Source: Opisthocomus hoazin
Lineage: Eukaryota > Chordata > Aves > Opisthocomiformes > Opisthocomidae
Direction: 5' to 3'
Assembly (NCBI RefSeq): GCF_030867145.1
Contig: NC_134427.1
Coordinates: 12,051,001 to 12,115,000, forward strand
DNA length: 64,000 nt
Shown: positions 12,101 to 24,231 of the stretch, piece after piece
How the letters are laid out: the number at the start of each line of letters is the position of its first letter
Position numbering within the stretch: position 1 is the stretch's first letter
Notes under the pieces: generated by a model
Told to the model about the DNA's origin: nothing
Database searches by the model: none
Seen by the model: the letters and a program-made list of their open reading frames with translations, nothing else
Position numbers and translations under genes: made by a program

Positions 12101-15100
12101 GGTGAAGGACATCCCAGGAGAAGCTGGTTACAGGATCCCTTTGGAAAACCCCGAGGATGAAAAACCCTGTGTAAGCCTCAACTCTTTTCTCCAAGTTGGG
12201 GCATGTCCTGCACGGCAGAAACATTTGTTTACTCTGTGAGGGCATTTGTTCAACATAGCCAAGGTTTTGTCTTTTTCAGGCTCACCAGGCAGACTGGGCA
12301 CAGCAGCAGATGCTGCGTCTGGGCTCACACGACATCAATAACCACTCCAGCTGGGCTCTGGCTTCGTACCATTATGGACAGCGATGATATATGAAGCAGA
12401 CAGGACACAGTTCGGTTTTTAGGTGCTGGAGTCAACTTGCAGTGCTGACAGATTAAAAAAACGTGCTTGGAGCCTGAACAAATGTGACGTGAATGTTTTC
12501 CAAGGAGAGTGAAGGGTGTAGGAGGACAGCACAGGCCATACCAAGAGCTGGTGCAAGCTGTCCCAGAGGGTGACAAGAGCGTTGACGGGAGCAAGAACTT
12601 TACTTTCATCCTCTGCTGCTACGTCAGGCCAGGCCTGAAGGAGTCTCCACATCCCTTCCACTGTGGACAGTCCCTCTTCACAACAGTTGCTCATTGAGAA
12701 GAGATCACCAAACTGACAGGTGACTGGATCCTGGGTGTCAGAACGGTGCTTGCTGTCATCCTGGGGATGGCAAAGATGCCATTTCCTGTGCTTTTATGGT
12801 GCTGCTCTTCTGGCGCTCTCCCCAGCTCAGGGCTTAACACGTTATGTTCTTCCTAAGGATCAGTACGTGAGAGGAGAAACCGTACATGGGAGAAGGTGGG
12901 ATGGGGAGGACAATTGGCAGCTTTCAACAAAAAAGGGAAAAATCTCAGTGAATTGAGCACAAGCTATTTCAATACTTTTTCAAATGGAATTCTCAGCTAT
13001 GCCATCCATACGTCTGGTGTCATATGTCCAGTACAGGACCATGAGCTAGTAGTTTGACGTGTCACCACCAGAGTAACTCCCAGGCAGTACATCCATATTT
13101 TAAAGACTGTGCAACTGCTGACACAAACTTTGGGGACATGCAGCTGCAGGAACAGGAGCAGCTGCTTCTCTTCACTGTAGAAATGCGGCTGCCTATGGAT
13201 GAAGACACACTTGCTCCTTATCAACCCGTGTCACAATAGTTCAGGGTAGGAGAAAAGGAGCCAGGAAGGTCATGGAGGCAACAACAACTGTTACTGGGAT
13301 GCAAAAAGTATTTCACACAGTGATTCCTCCCAGGGTTGCTCAGTAGCTGGGAAAAAGCTGGGCTGGGGGCTCTGCAGAGGACACGCCGGCATTCAGAGCA
13401 GAGCCTACGCCTGCAGAGATCATGCTGGTGACCAAAACTCCACGGATGGACCTGGCCAGCAGTAACCCTGCCTGACCCCTTCCCCTTCCGTGCTGCAGCT
13501 CTGAAGGCACAGCTGAGGGCACATCGTCATCCACTGGCCTCCCTGGCAGGGTTTAAGAGCGTGAGGGAGGGAGGCACAGTTGCCTTTTGTTCTTAATACC
13601 CTTAGACATTTCTGTCCAGATATGCGGGGATTTCAGTGACTCCTCTCTGCGCTGACTGGGAATGTTTATACACCAGTAAATAATTGTAACTGCTCATCTG
13701 TGGCCGAGTTTAGCTGTTGCAATTACAACCGTTTCCAACAGCTGGTCTGGGTCCTGCTCTCTGCTTTCCCTCTTGCCCCTGCTCTGCGGTTTGCCTGGCA
13801 GTTTGACATTTTGTCAGCCTGAGGAGAACGCAGGGCGGCTGGCGGGTGGAGAAACCAGTGAAAGAAGGTTTCTTCCCAGAGCCGAGGCAGAAGGCAGTCC
13901 CTCCTGTGGCAGGTACCAGGTGATGTGAGGTCACACCAGCTGTGTTTCTTTGCTGTCTGTTATGGGACTGACTCTGCAGCCCTGGGACAGATGCCTGCAG
14001 CGAGCCCGTACTCTCACACCTCTTTCCTTCTCGGGAGCTACTAGGCATTTTCAGGGCCTCTTTATTTTCCTCCCTTGTGAAGCTCTGGTGTCTTCCCCAA
14101 CAAGAGGGAAATGCGCTTCTTTCTCAAGTGCCTGAACTCAAGGAGAAAATTTTGGAGGGGCTGTTTTTTGTTGTGTTTTAGGGAGACAGTGCTTGGGACT
14201 GTGGTGCTGTCATCCAACAGGGCTGCATTAGCAAGAGCTCACCAGGGAAGTGACCGGCTGAGAACGGGCTTGGCACACCTGGGTGCACTTTGCCCACCCA
14301 GTGTGTGGTCTCCCCAGCACATGCCTGCTCAGGGCAGGGGCAGCGCCCACTCCTTGCCTGGAGCAGCTCAGCAGCCCCTCTTGCACCTCTGGCCCAAAGC
14401 ATCATTCGTTCAGTGGGAAGAGAGCATCCTCTGTGCTGCTGTTACCTACTCCCAGGTGCAGGGGAGCAATGGCGCTGCCTCTCTTTCCATCTCCTCTTGG
14501 CCCGGATGGGACACAGCAGGACAGCTGGCCCGCACGGCAACCCTGAGAGCCCCCCATGGTCATGCCACCAGGGTTCCCCTGAGTCCATGGCAGAGCAGAG
14601 CTGCTCGCCTAGTCCCGACTCAATCCAGCGGCCAGCTGCTCTTTGCTGCTGGCACTGCCATTTGCACACTTTCCACCTCCCCACCCTTGTGAGCATTCGT
14701 GATGCTCCTCAGCCCGTGCTCACAAGAGTACATGGAGAAGTGCCAGCACTGCTCTCTTCCTCAGCTCCAGGATCTCCTGTGGAACACTGACCTAGATCAA
14801 CCCTGCGCTGCACACAAGCTCAGGCTGTGCTGCTGTGGCTGCCAGGCTCGGCAAGCCCCACTCAGATACCACACTTGGGTACCTTTGGCATTTTACTTTC
14901 CAACTGAATAGTGCTCACACCTCATCAGGTGGAAATCCAGACCCTGTCCGGCCAACACAGCAGGTGCCACAGTGCCCAGCATCCACCATCCCCCTCACTC
15001 TCAGTTTTCTCCTCCTCCATCCCAGCCCCTCCGGTTGCCGAAAGCAATCAGTGGCAGCTGAAGTGCAAAGAAGCCGACACTGTGAGCTGCAGCATTCGCG

Positions 15101-18100
15101 CTTGGTGCCCTCAAGCTTCTGTGCTCCCAAAGTCGTTGGAGCAGAAAAGCCTGCACACACAGTTCCTCTCCAAAAGAAAGACGCTGGCACGAGGATCTGG
15201 TAATTGCCAGCATGTCAGGAAAGAAAGATCTTCTCCTAAGACTCACTAAGCTCCAATCTTAATCTTGTTCGTTGCTGTTAAGTCTCAGAGAAATCGGGCC
15301 AATGCATTGAGAGGAGGTAAAATAAAAAGATCCAAGAGGAGGCTGAAGCCTCCTCAGAAAACTGAAGAGAAATAATCTTCAAAGGTTCCCATGAACCTGC
15401 ATGCCCCAGCCTGGAAAAGCGGAACAGATAAACACTGAGAAAAGCAGCAAGAGCCTTGCTGGAGTTGTTTTTCAGTCTCGTATTTTGTGGGAGGAGACAG
15501 AAAAGTTAAGGCTGGAATGTCAGAAAGCAGGTATGGGATCTCAGCACCTAGGGCGTGACCCCATCCCTGGGGTCACTGTTGCCTGGCAGGCTCAGGTGCC
15601 GACGCAAAGCCCAGTTCCTGTTTCCCCACGGGGCTGGGGGCCAGCTGGAGCAGCGGCACATGAGGGGCTGGATGCTTTTCCCTGGGCGAGACCCACCAGG
15701 TGGGTCTGCGGTCGCTTCCCACTGCCCCACCTGCGAGCGAGATCCAGCCAGGTGGAAAGCGCTGCAGAGACACAGCCTGTTCTGGGGGGATGGAAGGAGT
15801 CACCTTGGGCAGATGACCTCTGCCTACATCCAGGCAGGGCAATTGCTGCCGCTCATCCCACGGTTTCAGGGCAAGGAGCCAGGGCAGCACAGCACCTTGC
15901 TCCCACTGCCCTGCCTGGGGCTGCTTCACCCCTCCAGCATCCCATTGCCTTGCAGCATCCCTGCAGACAGCCCCGTGCTCGCACCCTCTCACCCTCACAC
16001 AAGGGACACGCATGGAGGCGTCTCCCCTCTCCTTGTTTCCTCCCCTGAGGCCTGGGGGGTTCCTGCAGTGAAAGGTGCTTCCAGACTATGTACTTGTGCA
16101 TAGACTGGTGAGCTGCTGCTGAATCCCTTCCTCAGCTCACAGGTACTTTTAGCCTCCCTGACAGCCCAAGGCAACACGTTTTGCCATTAAATAAGGCCCT
16201 GCTATGAAAGGTGCTGCCCTTTCACCTTGCAAAAAGTGTGTGTGTGTGGAAGAGACCAGGAATCATCCCTGGCATACTCCAAATGCACCCCAACGCAGCA
16301 TGCCGAGCATGCACGTCTTTGTCCCACGCACTGCAGAGGGACATGCCCAGCCCTGGGGTGTCCACAGGAGGGGTCATGCTGCAGAGAAGTAGATAAGCTG
16401 AACCAGATGGTGTCTGGGCAAGCAGGGTGGGATCTAATGGGGGTCCTGCACAGGGCAGGCAGCCTGTCTGCAGGCTCTCTGCTAAAGCGTGCAGCGGGGA
16501 GGCAAAGTACCAACTCCCCAGGCAGCCCTGCCAGCTTCAGGCTTTGAAGCAAATTTTGCCTTTGTCACTGCCCATGTGTTTGGTGGACAGGGGACTCCTG
16601 TCTTCTAGCAGGCTGTTAGAAACTGCCTTTCAACAGCAGTCAAATTCACCCAGGAAAAAAAAAAAAGGCAAGCCATAATTACACCCACACAGCTCTCCAC
16701 ACTGCGCTAAGCTTCACCCCCCTGTCAGAAATGCACCCGCATCGATAGAGTGGATATGTTGATTAGAAGTCCCCCAAAATGAACAGATCAAGAGAAATCT
16801 GCCATACCCCTGCAGCAAGGGTGAAGTGCTTTTTAATTAAGGACAAAGAGATGCAAATGTCCTGAATCATCACGAGCAAATAGCAAAATAGCACCTGTCA
16901 GAATATTAAAAAACAAGCACTCAGCATTCCCTTGTGATCAGCTTGAAGGAGGCCTTGAGTTAAAAAAAAAATAAAAATTCCACTGAGATTTGAAAAATGT
17001 AATAGGCTGAGAGCGAGCAAAGAAAAGGGCTCGATAAAAACAAGCGGGTGTTACTTGATTTTGGCACGGGATCGTGTCAGCATGACCGACTGAAGGGCCC
17101 GGAGCATCCCTGGCCCTCGCACAGCCTGCGCGGGACCCGCGTGGAGCACGGCACCAACGCTTGCCCTCGGCAATGGGACGGTGTCGACCTGGCCAGCCCG
17201 CCTGCAGGCTCCTTCCCATCAGCCGCAGAGCCCCGCTCCTCCCAGGTGCCAGATCCCTGCCGCGGCCCCACAAAGCCTGCAGTCACGGGCGCTCAGATCA
17301 CCCCAGTCAGCTGGGAGAAAAACACTTCCTGCACACCGAAGTGCTTTGCTGGAGGATCAGCCCGGGGGTCTGCTCCCTGACGCTGCGCTCGCCCCTGTCG
17401 GGCCTGCCCATGCTGAAGGAGGGGGGATTTAAGTCTTTGTGGGTAATGAAAGCGACAGGGTTGCTTCAGAGCCTTGCGACAAGATCCCGTTAAGCTGTTC
17501 TCCTCCTCGCTGTGCATTCATTTGCGAGATGGCCTGGGATCACACGGGAAGGGTCCTGTACATGTCCAGAGCCTTTATTATTAGGGTTGATTACAGGGGG
17601 AACTGGCTGGAAAGTATGCCTGGATGCTGATGCCGCTGGGGAGAGCAGCCAGGTGGTCTAAGGCTGATCAGGGCAGACAATTATTTTCCCAGAATAAAAG
17701 GGTTAAACAGGGAGGTTTGGGGAATTCTTTTGCCTTTTGGATGTTTTCATTGCTATCGTTGCTTGCTTTTTTCTAAACCCGTTTGTGTTCAGGTTAAAAA
17801 CCCAGGTGCGCAGGGACGTGCTGCTGCGAGGAGCACCCCACACATGCAGCCTCCCCCCGGCCTCCAGCTGCTGGGCTGCACCCCAAAACGGTGGTCTTGA
17901 GCACCCCACGGCTTAAAGACACAGCTGAGGCCACTGCTGTCCCCACCGCCGTACCAGAGCCGGGGGGGGGATGAGGGCCGGGAAAGGCAATGAAAGGAGC
18001 AAGTGTTGGGAAGCACGGCAAGAGCCAGCGCAGCCCAGAAGCAGTGACAAAGGGCCGGAGCTCTGAAAAGAAAGGCAGAGCGAAAGAGAAACGCCTGGAA

Positions 18101-21100
18101 TAATAATTGACGGACGGATGCCTTTGAAGGGGACTCGGATATCTTGGGTGTCCTGCCTGACCTACTTAAAACTGGCGTAATCTGATGAAGGAGCATCCTC
18201 CGGCTCTAAATATAAACTTTGCTCCTCTCTGTTTAAATTCCTTCCTTCTGCCACCCAGGGGTAGGACCGTGGTCGACAGCTGGTGGTCGACAGCTGGGTG
18301 CAAGGCACTGTACGTATTCCGTAGGTCCCAGAGTCTTGCGGAAGGGACCCTCTGGCTGCCCAGGGAGGGCTGGGCTCCCCAGGGAGGCTGCTGGGCTCTT
18401 TTCCCGTGAGAACGGGCCGCGCAGCAGCAGAGGCACTAGCACAGAGCCCAGAGCGTCAGCGTTGGCATCACCCGGTTTTCTAGCAGCCTATTTATGAGCA
18501 GGAGCAAAACTGCACTCCACGGGGCATTGCCTACAGGGGAATTATGGGATGCACTGCTGTCAGGTAGCCATTCCCAGCACAAGCTGAAAAAAACTGCGCA
18601 TCAGGACCCAAAAGTCAGGGGTCTTCCATTAGCTCCTTGTACATGCGTGATTCACAGTCAAAGATTTTTTCATTTTAAATGAACCACGAATCTGCTGCAC
18701 AACAGAGTCCTGAGGCATGTAAACAATTGGCAAATTTAGCTGGAATTTGGCGATTACTTTAAGTGGGGAGAAAAGCAAACAAAACCACAATCGAAGAAAA
18801 AACAGCTGCAATCAAAGCACTTTTTTCAACCTGCTTTGAAATAAACTGTTTTGCTTAAGAATGCCAAAATGTTTCATTGATCCCCTTTCTAAATTAAATG
18901 CTTCAAGTTTTTCCACTTCAGCACACCATTGTTCATTTAAAATTCGACTTTCTTTAAATAAGAAAGGTAGAAGAAGAACCCCTGTTTTAGTCTGAACAAC
19001 ATACTGAGATGACAAGATGAATTTCTTTCATTTTTCCTGTTTCACTGGAAAGCCACATAAAAAAAAAAAAAGTTTTGATTCAATCTGAACCCAATTTAAT
19101 CCATTCCTCACTCTGCTCCAGAGCAATTTCCATATCTGCAATGTATTCCCTGGAGAGCCACTCTCGCTGCAGCCCCAAAGCCGTGCGCGCTCTCGGCGTG
19201 CATGGCCGGAGCCAGCACAGCTGGAGTCGGCACAAAGGGGACGTTCAAGCAACACTTGGCCAGTTTTGTTCAAGCAGCTCAGCAGCAATCAGGTATCCAG
19301 CATGCGGCTAGCTTTGTGACTGCAGTGGTAAAACTCCAGCAGAAATTAAGAGCCCTAAGCAGTGAGATGGCTGAGGGCAGAGCGGGGCAGCAGACAGCCT
19401 GGCCCCGCTCCCATGGGAAGCCCAGCAGCACTGCATCCCCAGCCGAGATGGGGACACTGTTCTGTCCTCAAGCAAGAGCGGCTGCCACCACCCTGGACTA
19501 CTGAGCTATAGCCAGGGATACCACATCTCTGCTCTCATCCTTCCTGCAAGAGCTACAAAGCCAGGTCACGCCAGGGGCTTCTGGAGATCCAGGTCTTCCC
19601 ATTGCCATGTGGGGAGCAAGGCAGATTTGGTGAGAATTCCCAGCAGATCAGCATAATACTCATAGTATTATTTTATCAAGGGCTTTCATCAAGCCCTTAC
19701 AGCTCCCAGATCCCTAAGGATACAAAATTTCCAGCTCATAGACTCTGGGACTGTGTGAGCTATTTAGGAACCTTCATATGCTTTATTCAACTTCCTTGCT
19801 TTGATGGCAAAAACGTATGTGGGATTAGAAAGGAAAAACAATTAAATTAAAACCCAAGTCATTACACAAAGCTAGCAAGCTGCATGTCTCTCAGTACCAC
19901 CATCAGAATTAGATGAGTTTGTTCCCTTTGTGGAGATAGGCCCCGTTAATTTTCTTGGCAGGATCTCCCATGTTAAAGCAACAAGGCAAATGTTTGCTTT
20001 GACTTTTCGACAGTGTTTGTGACCCCAGAAAGCTTGGGGAAAAAAAGAAGAGAAATTCTTTTAATCTGAAATGCTATACACGTTAATTTTTGCCAAGCTC
20101 AAATTTAGGGTCAAAATTGAACAGACAAAGTCTCCTTGAAGAAGGAGGAGGGGCAGAAGATAATATTTGGTAAGGAAGAGAAAGATGAGACAGGCAAATT
20201 GGATTTTTTTTTAAGCTTGCGAGGAGATACTAAGCTCAATAATCAGACCAGAAAGGCAACGAGCAGCTATCAAAGCAGCAGCCGTTTTAAGAGCTGTACT
20301 CATCTGAAAGCAACTTTTAGTTCTCGTGAAAACTGCCGCCTTAACAGCTGTCCCAATTAGAGCCAGCCGGAAATTTCCCAATAAACCAACATTTTTGTCA
20401 GAAAATAATTCGCTGAGTCTGAAATGCTCCAAGTTGGCTGAACTTTTTTTGAATCGAAAAGCAGGGCTCCAACTGGGTCCAGTGCTCAGCTGCCAGGTTT
20501 GCACTACGAGCGGTAGCGCTGACGGAAAAGTCAATTTTACTGAGCAGCTGCAGGCGCCAGGAAGCGCCCGGTTCCCATAATTTTTCTTTGGGATTTGGTT
20601 TGAGTTGAAAAAAAGATAAAAAGACAACTGAGTTCCTTGTAAGCCTGAACTTGAGCCAGCCGAATTTGCTCATGCCATGATCCCATATGCCTGACCCGTT
20701 TTAGGATCTGGCGGGTGGATCTGTGAGAGGAAAAAAAAAACCAACCCCGAAGCCAGTGCTGGAAGTGGCTCCTGCCAGGAGAGACGGCTCCTGGCCATGC
20801 CCACGTCTGCGTGACCCTGAGGCCGGCAGCTCCCAGGGTCTCTGCTTCCCTGGGGTGGCCCTAGCAGAAACATCCTGACACCACCTTCCTTCTCTTTTCT
20901 TCTTTTTTTTTTTTTATTTTTTAAGTATAGCGAAAGCAATGACTACAGTTATTAGGTTGTTTTCAGCTACGTCTTTGAAAACGGATATGTTACCTCTGGA
21001 CGTATCACCAGATTTGTTCTACCTGCCTCACTGCATCAGAAACTTACTAAAAGAAGGAAAAAGTCAACAAGACTTAGTCTTAGGAAACCCTGTGCAAAGC

Positions 21101-23552
21101 TTCACATGAGCATGGAGAGATTTTAGCTAGCTCTATTTAAATTATATTAAAAAAAAAAAAAGTCACGAGGGAGGACAACCCAGGCTCCCCCCAACCACCT
21201 TCCAAGGGTTTGCCAGGCTCCGAGGCAGCTGCTGGGGCCAGAGGAGTCCCTGGGCCAAACTGGAGCTGTTTGCAGGGGCGAAAAGCTGTTAATGCGCCAC
21301 GCGACTCCTGACCAGCAGGGAAAAGACTCTCTGTGAGTGGTGATGATTAATTACTAACGATAATTAACCTACAACAACAGTGGCACTCAGAAACTAGAAC
21401 AGAGGCACATGTCCCATCACGTGCAGCTCTGAACAAATACAGAGGCCCTGCCTCAAAGGTGTTTCTTTTTGCAAATGCTTAAAAATGATGACTGACACAA
21501 GTGGAGCTTCTCCCCCCACGAGCCCTCCCCAGGGACGGTCCGCAGGGCGCAGAGCCCTCTTGCAGGTAGCAGTCTCCCTTCCCACGCTGCCGGCTGGTGC
21601 TCGTGGAGGGGCTCTGCCGCTTCACCAGCTGGTTCTGAGGGATCCCCGTGGGTCTCTGGTGCACCAAGCCTCCCTGTGCCCCAGGGAGAGGGGCTTCGTC
21701 GGGCCCCCATTGCCTCCCCACCACCAGTCCTGTCTGGTGTCCATCACTCGCTGGCCCGTCACCGTGCGGGCACGGTACCAACGTTGCCCACTGTACTGCC
21801 ACTGACAGCAACAGAAATTAGGGGCGTGGGCCTGGAGCTTGAAATCATCCCCCTTTGGGCCATTAAAATGATCCTAAGGGCTTCTTGCTAAGGGCTCTCT
21901 GAAGCTAGGAAAAAAAGCATCTGCCACATTCCCCAATTCATCTTGCAAGCTGTGAGATCCCACCCCTCTCACTGCCTATCCCTGCTGACAGCCGTGCTTC
22001 CTACAGAGCAAATGGGCTTGAAACTCTGCGATCAAAGTCATTTGCATTGATTTCCATGGCCTGGTTTCTCTGCCTGGATTCTCCCCATCCCTGTAGCCGC
22101 CCTGCCCCTTCGGAGTCGGAGCGGCAGTGTCTTGCCTACTTGGGGTTTTGCTGTATTCCTGTTTCCTTCCCAGAGGAAGAAAACAAAATATTGGTGCTGG
22201 ACGCCAGTGTTTACCTGCAGGTTTAGCAGCACACGCGCTGAGCTGCTTTTGCTTTTGACCCAGTCTCAAGGCGGAGGCGGATGTTTCCCCGCACACCAGT
22301 TCCCAGCCAGCTTTCCCACCTCTGCTCCCTGGCAGGTCACGTCAGTGGCTCGCCTGACCCCGCGCTCTCTGTTTCCCATCAGACCGGCTCACTTGGCGGT
22401 CCCCATTCGTGCCCCCTAACCAGCCTGCCAGCTTGAAACCCCTCAGACAAAGAGCTCAGCCCTCACTGGCCCTTGCTCTAGGGCCAGTTGCCCCGGTGGG
22501 TGGCAGCTGGTCTCCCCAGCCCAGTCACTCCTGAAAGGGCTGCTTCTGCTTTCTGTCCTGCTCAGAAAAGGACCATAACAGCATCTCGCACTCTGGGAAG
22601 AAAGAGGGTCTCCATGGCAGCTAGGAACAGCACTAGCATGACAGTAAGACTGTGCAAGAAACTTGGTATTTTTCTTTTCTTAGAGAAAATGCTTCTATTT
22701 TTGACAAAAGGCCTTTTTGAGATACGAAACCTCTTATGAAACTTCTCCCACATCAGTGCTTTACATAAACTATTTTGCTGTAGTTTTGTTATTCATTGCA
22801 CACATTTTACACCAATGTAAGAAGTTTATCTCCGGAGAACGGAAAGTAGAGCCTGGCTGTAGGGCAGGGCATCTGGTCCAAGTCATGCCTATCACAAACA
22901 ACACTTCAGCCTGGTGAAACTCCTCTAAACAGGGCAGAGCCACAGTAGAGAGTGAGAAAAGGGTCTCACCAGCATGAACATCACCTTTAGCCATGCAGGA
23001 AAAGAGTGTAAATGGGCCAGGAAACATCACACAGCTGCACCCTGAGTCACAGCCTCTGCCAGTGGGAGCTGCAAAGGTAAACAGTGTTATGCTGATGTGC
23101 TCCCGAAGAGCCCGTGGCCCTGGAGCACATGGGGAAGATGGCCAGCTACATCCACATCAGGATTAACAGGGTGAGGAGTCTGTTCATTGCATTAGTATTA
23201 CAGCCTTATTTTTTTTTCTCTGAGCCTGAGATGTCAGGGCTGATAGCAGATAGTTTGTTTCACAGCCAATGTACAGCAATAGGTCAGGGGAACAAGTGAA
23301 AATGCCACCTTTGAGGGGAATTAGTTCATTAAAATGTCACAGTAGTACCTTGGGAAGCCAACCGGAGATTCCACCTGCAGTTTCTTGCTCCTTCTGCTAG
23401 GAAAAATAAATAACACCTGCCAAGCGAGACCAGGCCTTTCTTTTCTAAAGAGATTACTATTTTTTTTATACCACCATTGTTTCACTCCACTCTGCCAGCA
23501 AGAGAGTCATGATCTCATTTTCCATTGCCACAAAGTCTGATTTTGGGGGAGT
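9131..23552. other. Intergenic, no supported gene
   Basis: This is sequence upstream of GABRG4. I see only short open frames without splice-bounded coding signal, several A- or T-runs, and a perfect 14-bp tandem duplication (gtggtcgacagctg, 18269-18296). AT-rich stretches around 16.8-17.0, 18.7-19.1 and 20.0-20.7 kb contrast with GC-rich neighbours. They might include conserved non-coding elements, but that cannot be judged from one sequence. Confidence 0.5.
18269..18296. repeat. 14-bp tandem duplication
   Basis: gtggtcgacagctg is repeated twice without mismatch. Each copy contains a SalI-type palindrome GTCGAC and an E-box-like CAGCTG. Confidence 0.9.
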
Positions 23553-24231
23553 AAAAGCCTTGGTGTCCTGGTGGACAACAGGTTAACCATGAGCCAGCAG
23601 TGTGCCCTGGCTGCCAAGAAAGCCAATAGGATCCTGGGGTGTATCAAGAAGAGTGTGGCCAGCAGGACGAGGGAGGTTCTCCTTCCCCTCTACACTGCCC
23701 TGGTGAGGCCTCATCTGGAGTGCTCTGTCCAGTTCTGGGCTCCCCAGTTCAAGAAAGATGAAGAGCTACTGGAGAGAGTCCAGCAGATGGCTACAAGGAT
23801 GATGAGGGGACTGGAACATCTCCCCTATGAGGAGAGGCTGAGGGAGCTGGACTTGTTTAGCCTGAAGAAGAGAAGGCTGCGAGGGGACCTAATAAATGCT
23901 TATAAATATCTCAAGAGTGGGTGTCAGGAGGACAGGGCCAAGCTCTTTTCAGTGGTGCCCAGTGACAGGACAAGGGGCAATGGGCACAAACTGAGGCACA
24001 GGAAGTTCCGTCTGAACATAAGGAAGAACTTCTTCCCTCTGAGGGTGACGGAGCACTGGAACAGGCTGCCCAGGGAGGTTGTGGAGTCTCCTTCTCTGGA
24101 GATATTCAAGACCCGCCTGGACAAGGTCCTGTGCAGCCTGCTGTAGGCGACCCTGCATCGGTAGGAGGGTTGGACTAGATGACCCACAGAGGTCCCTTCC
24201 AACCCCTACTATTCTGTGATTCTGTGATTCT
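23553..24231 (+). mobile_element. CR1 LINE, 5'-truncated, with open ORF2 C-terminus
   Basis: CR1 is a non-LTR retrotransposon whose ORF2 encodes endonuclease and reverse transcriptase. This copy retains only the extreme C-terminal part of ORF2 and the 3' end. The frame begins [20 protein letters not shown], continues through [25 protein letters not shown] sequence and IFKTRLD, and stops at 24146. It is uninterrupted for about 190 codons. The 3' end carries the GGTCCCTTCCAACCC block and the terminal ATTCTGTG repeats (about 24211-24231). No reverse transcriptase core or endonuclease remains, so it cannot move by itself. The intact frame suggests a fairly young insertion. Confidence 0.93.
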
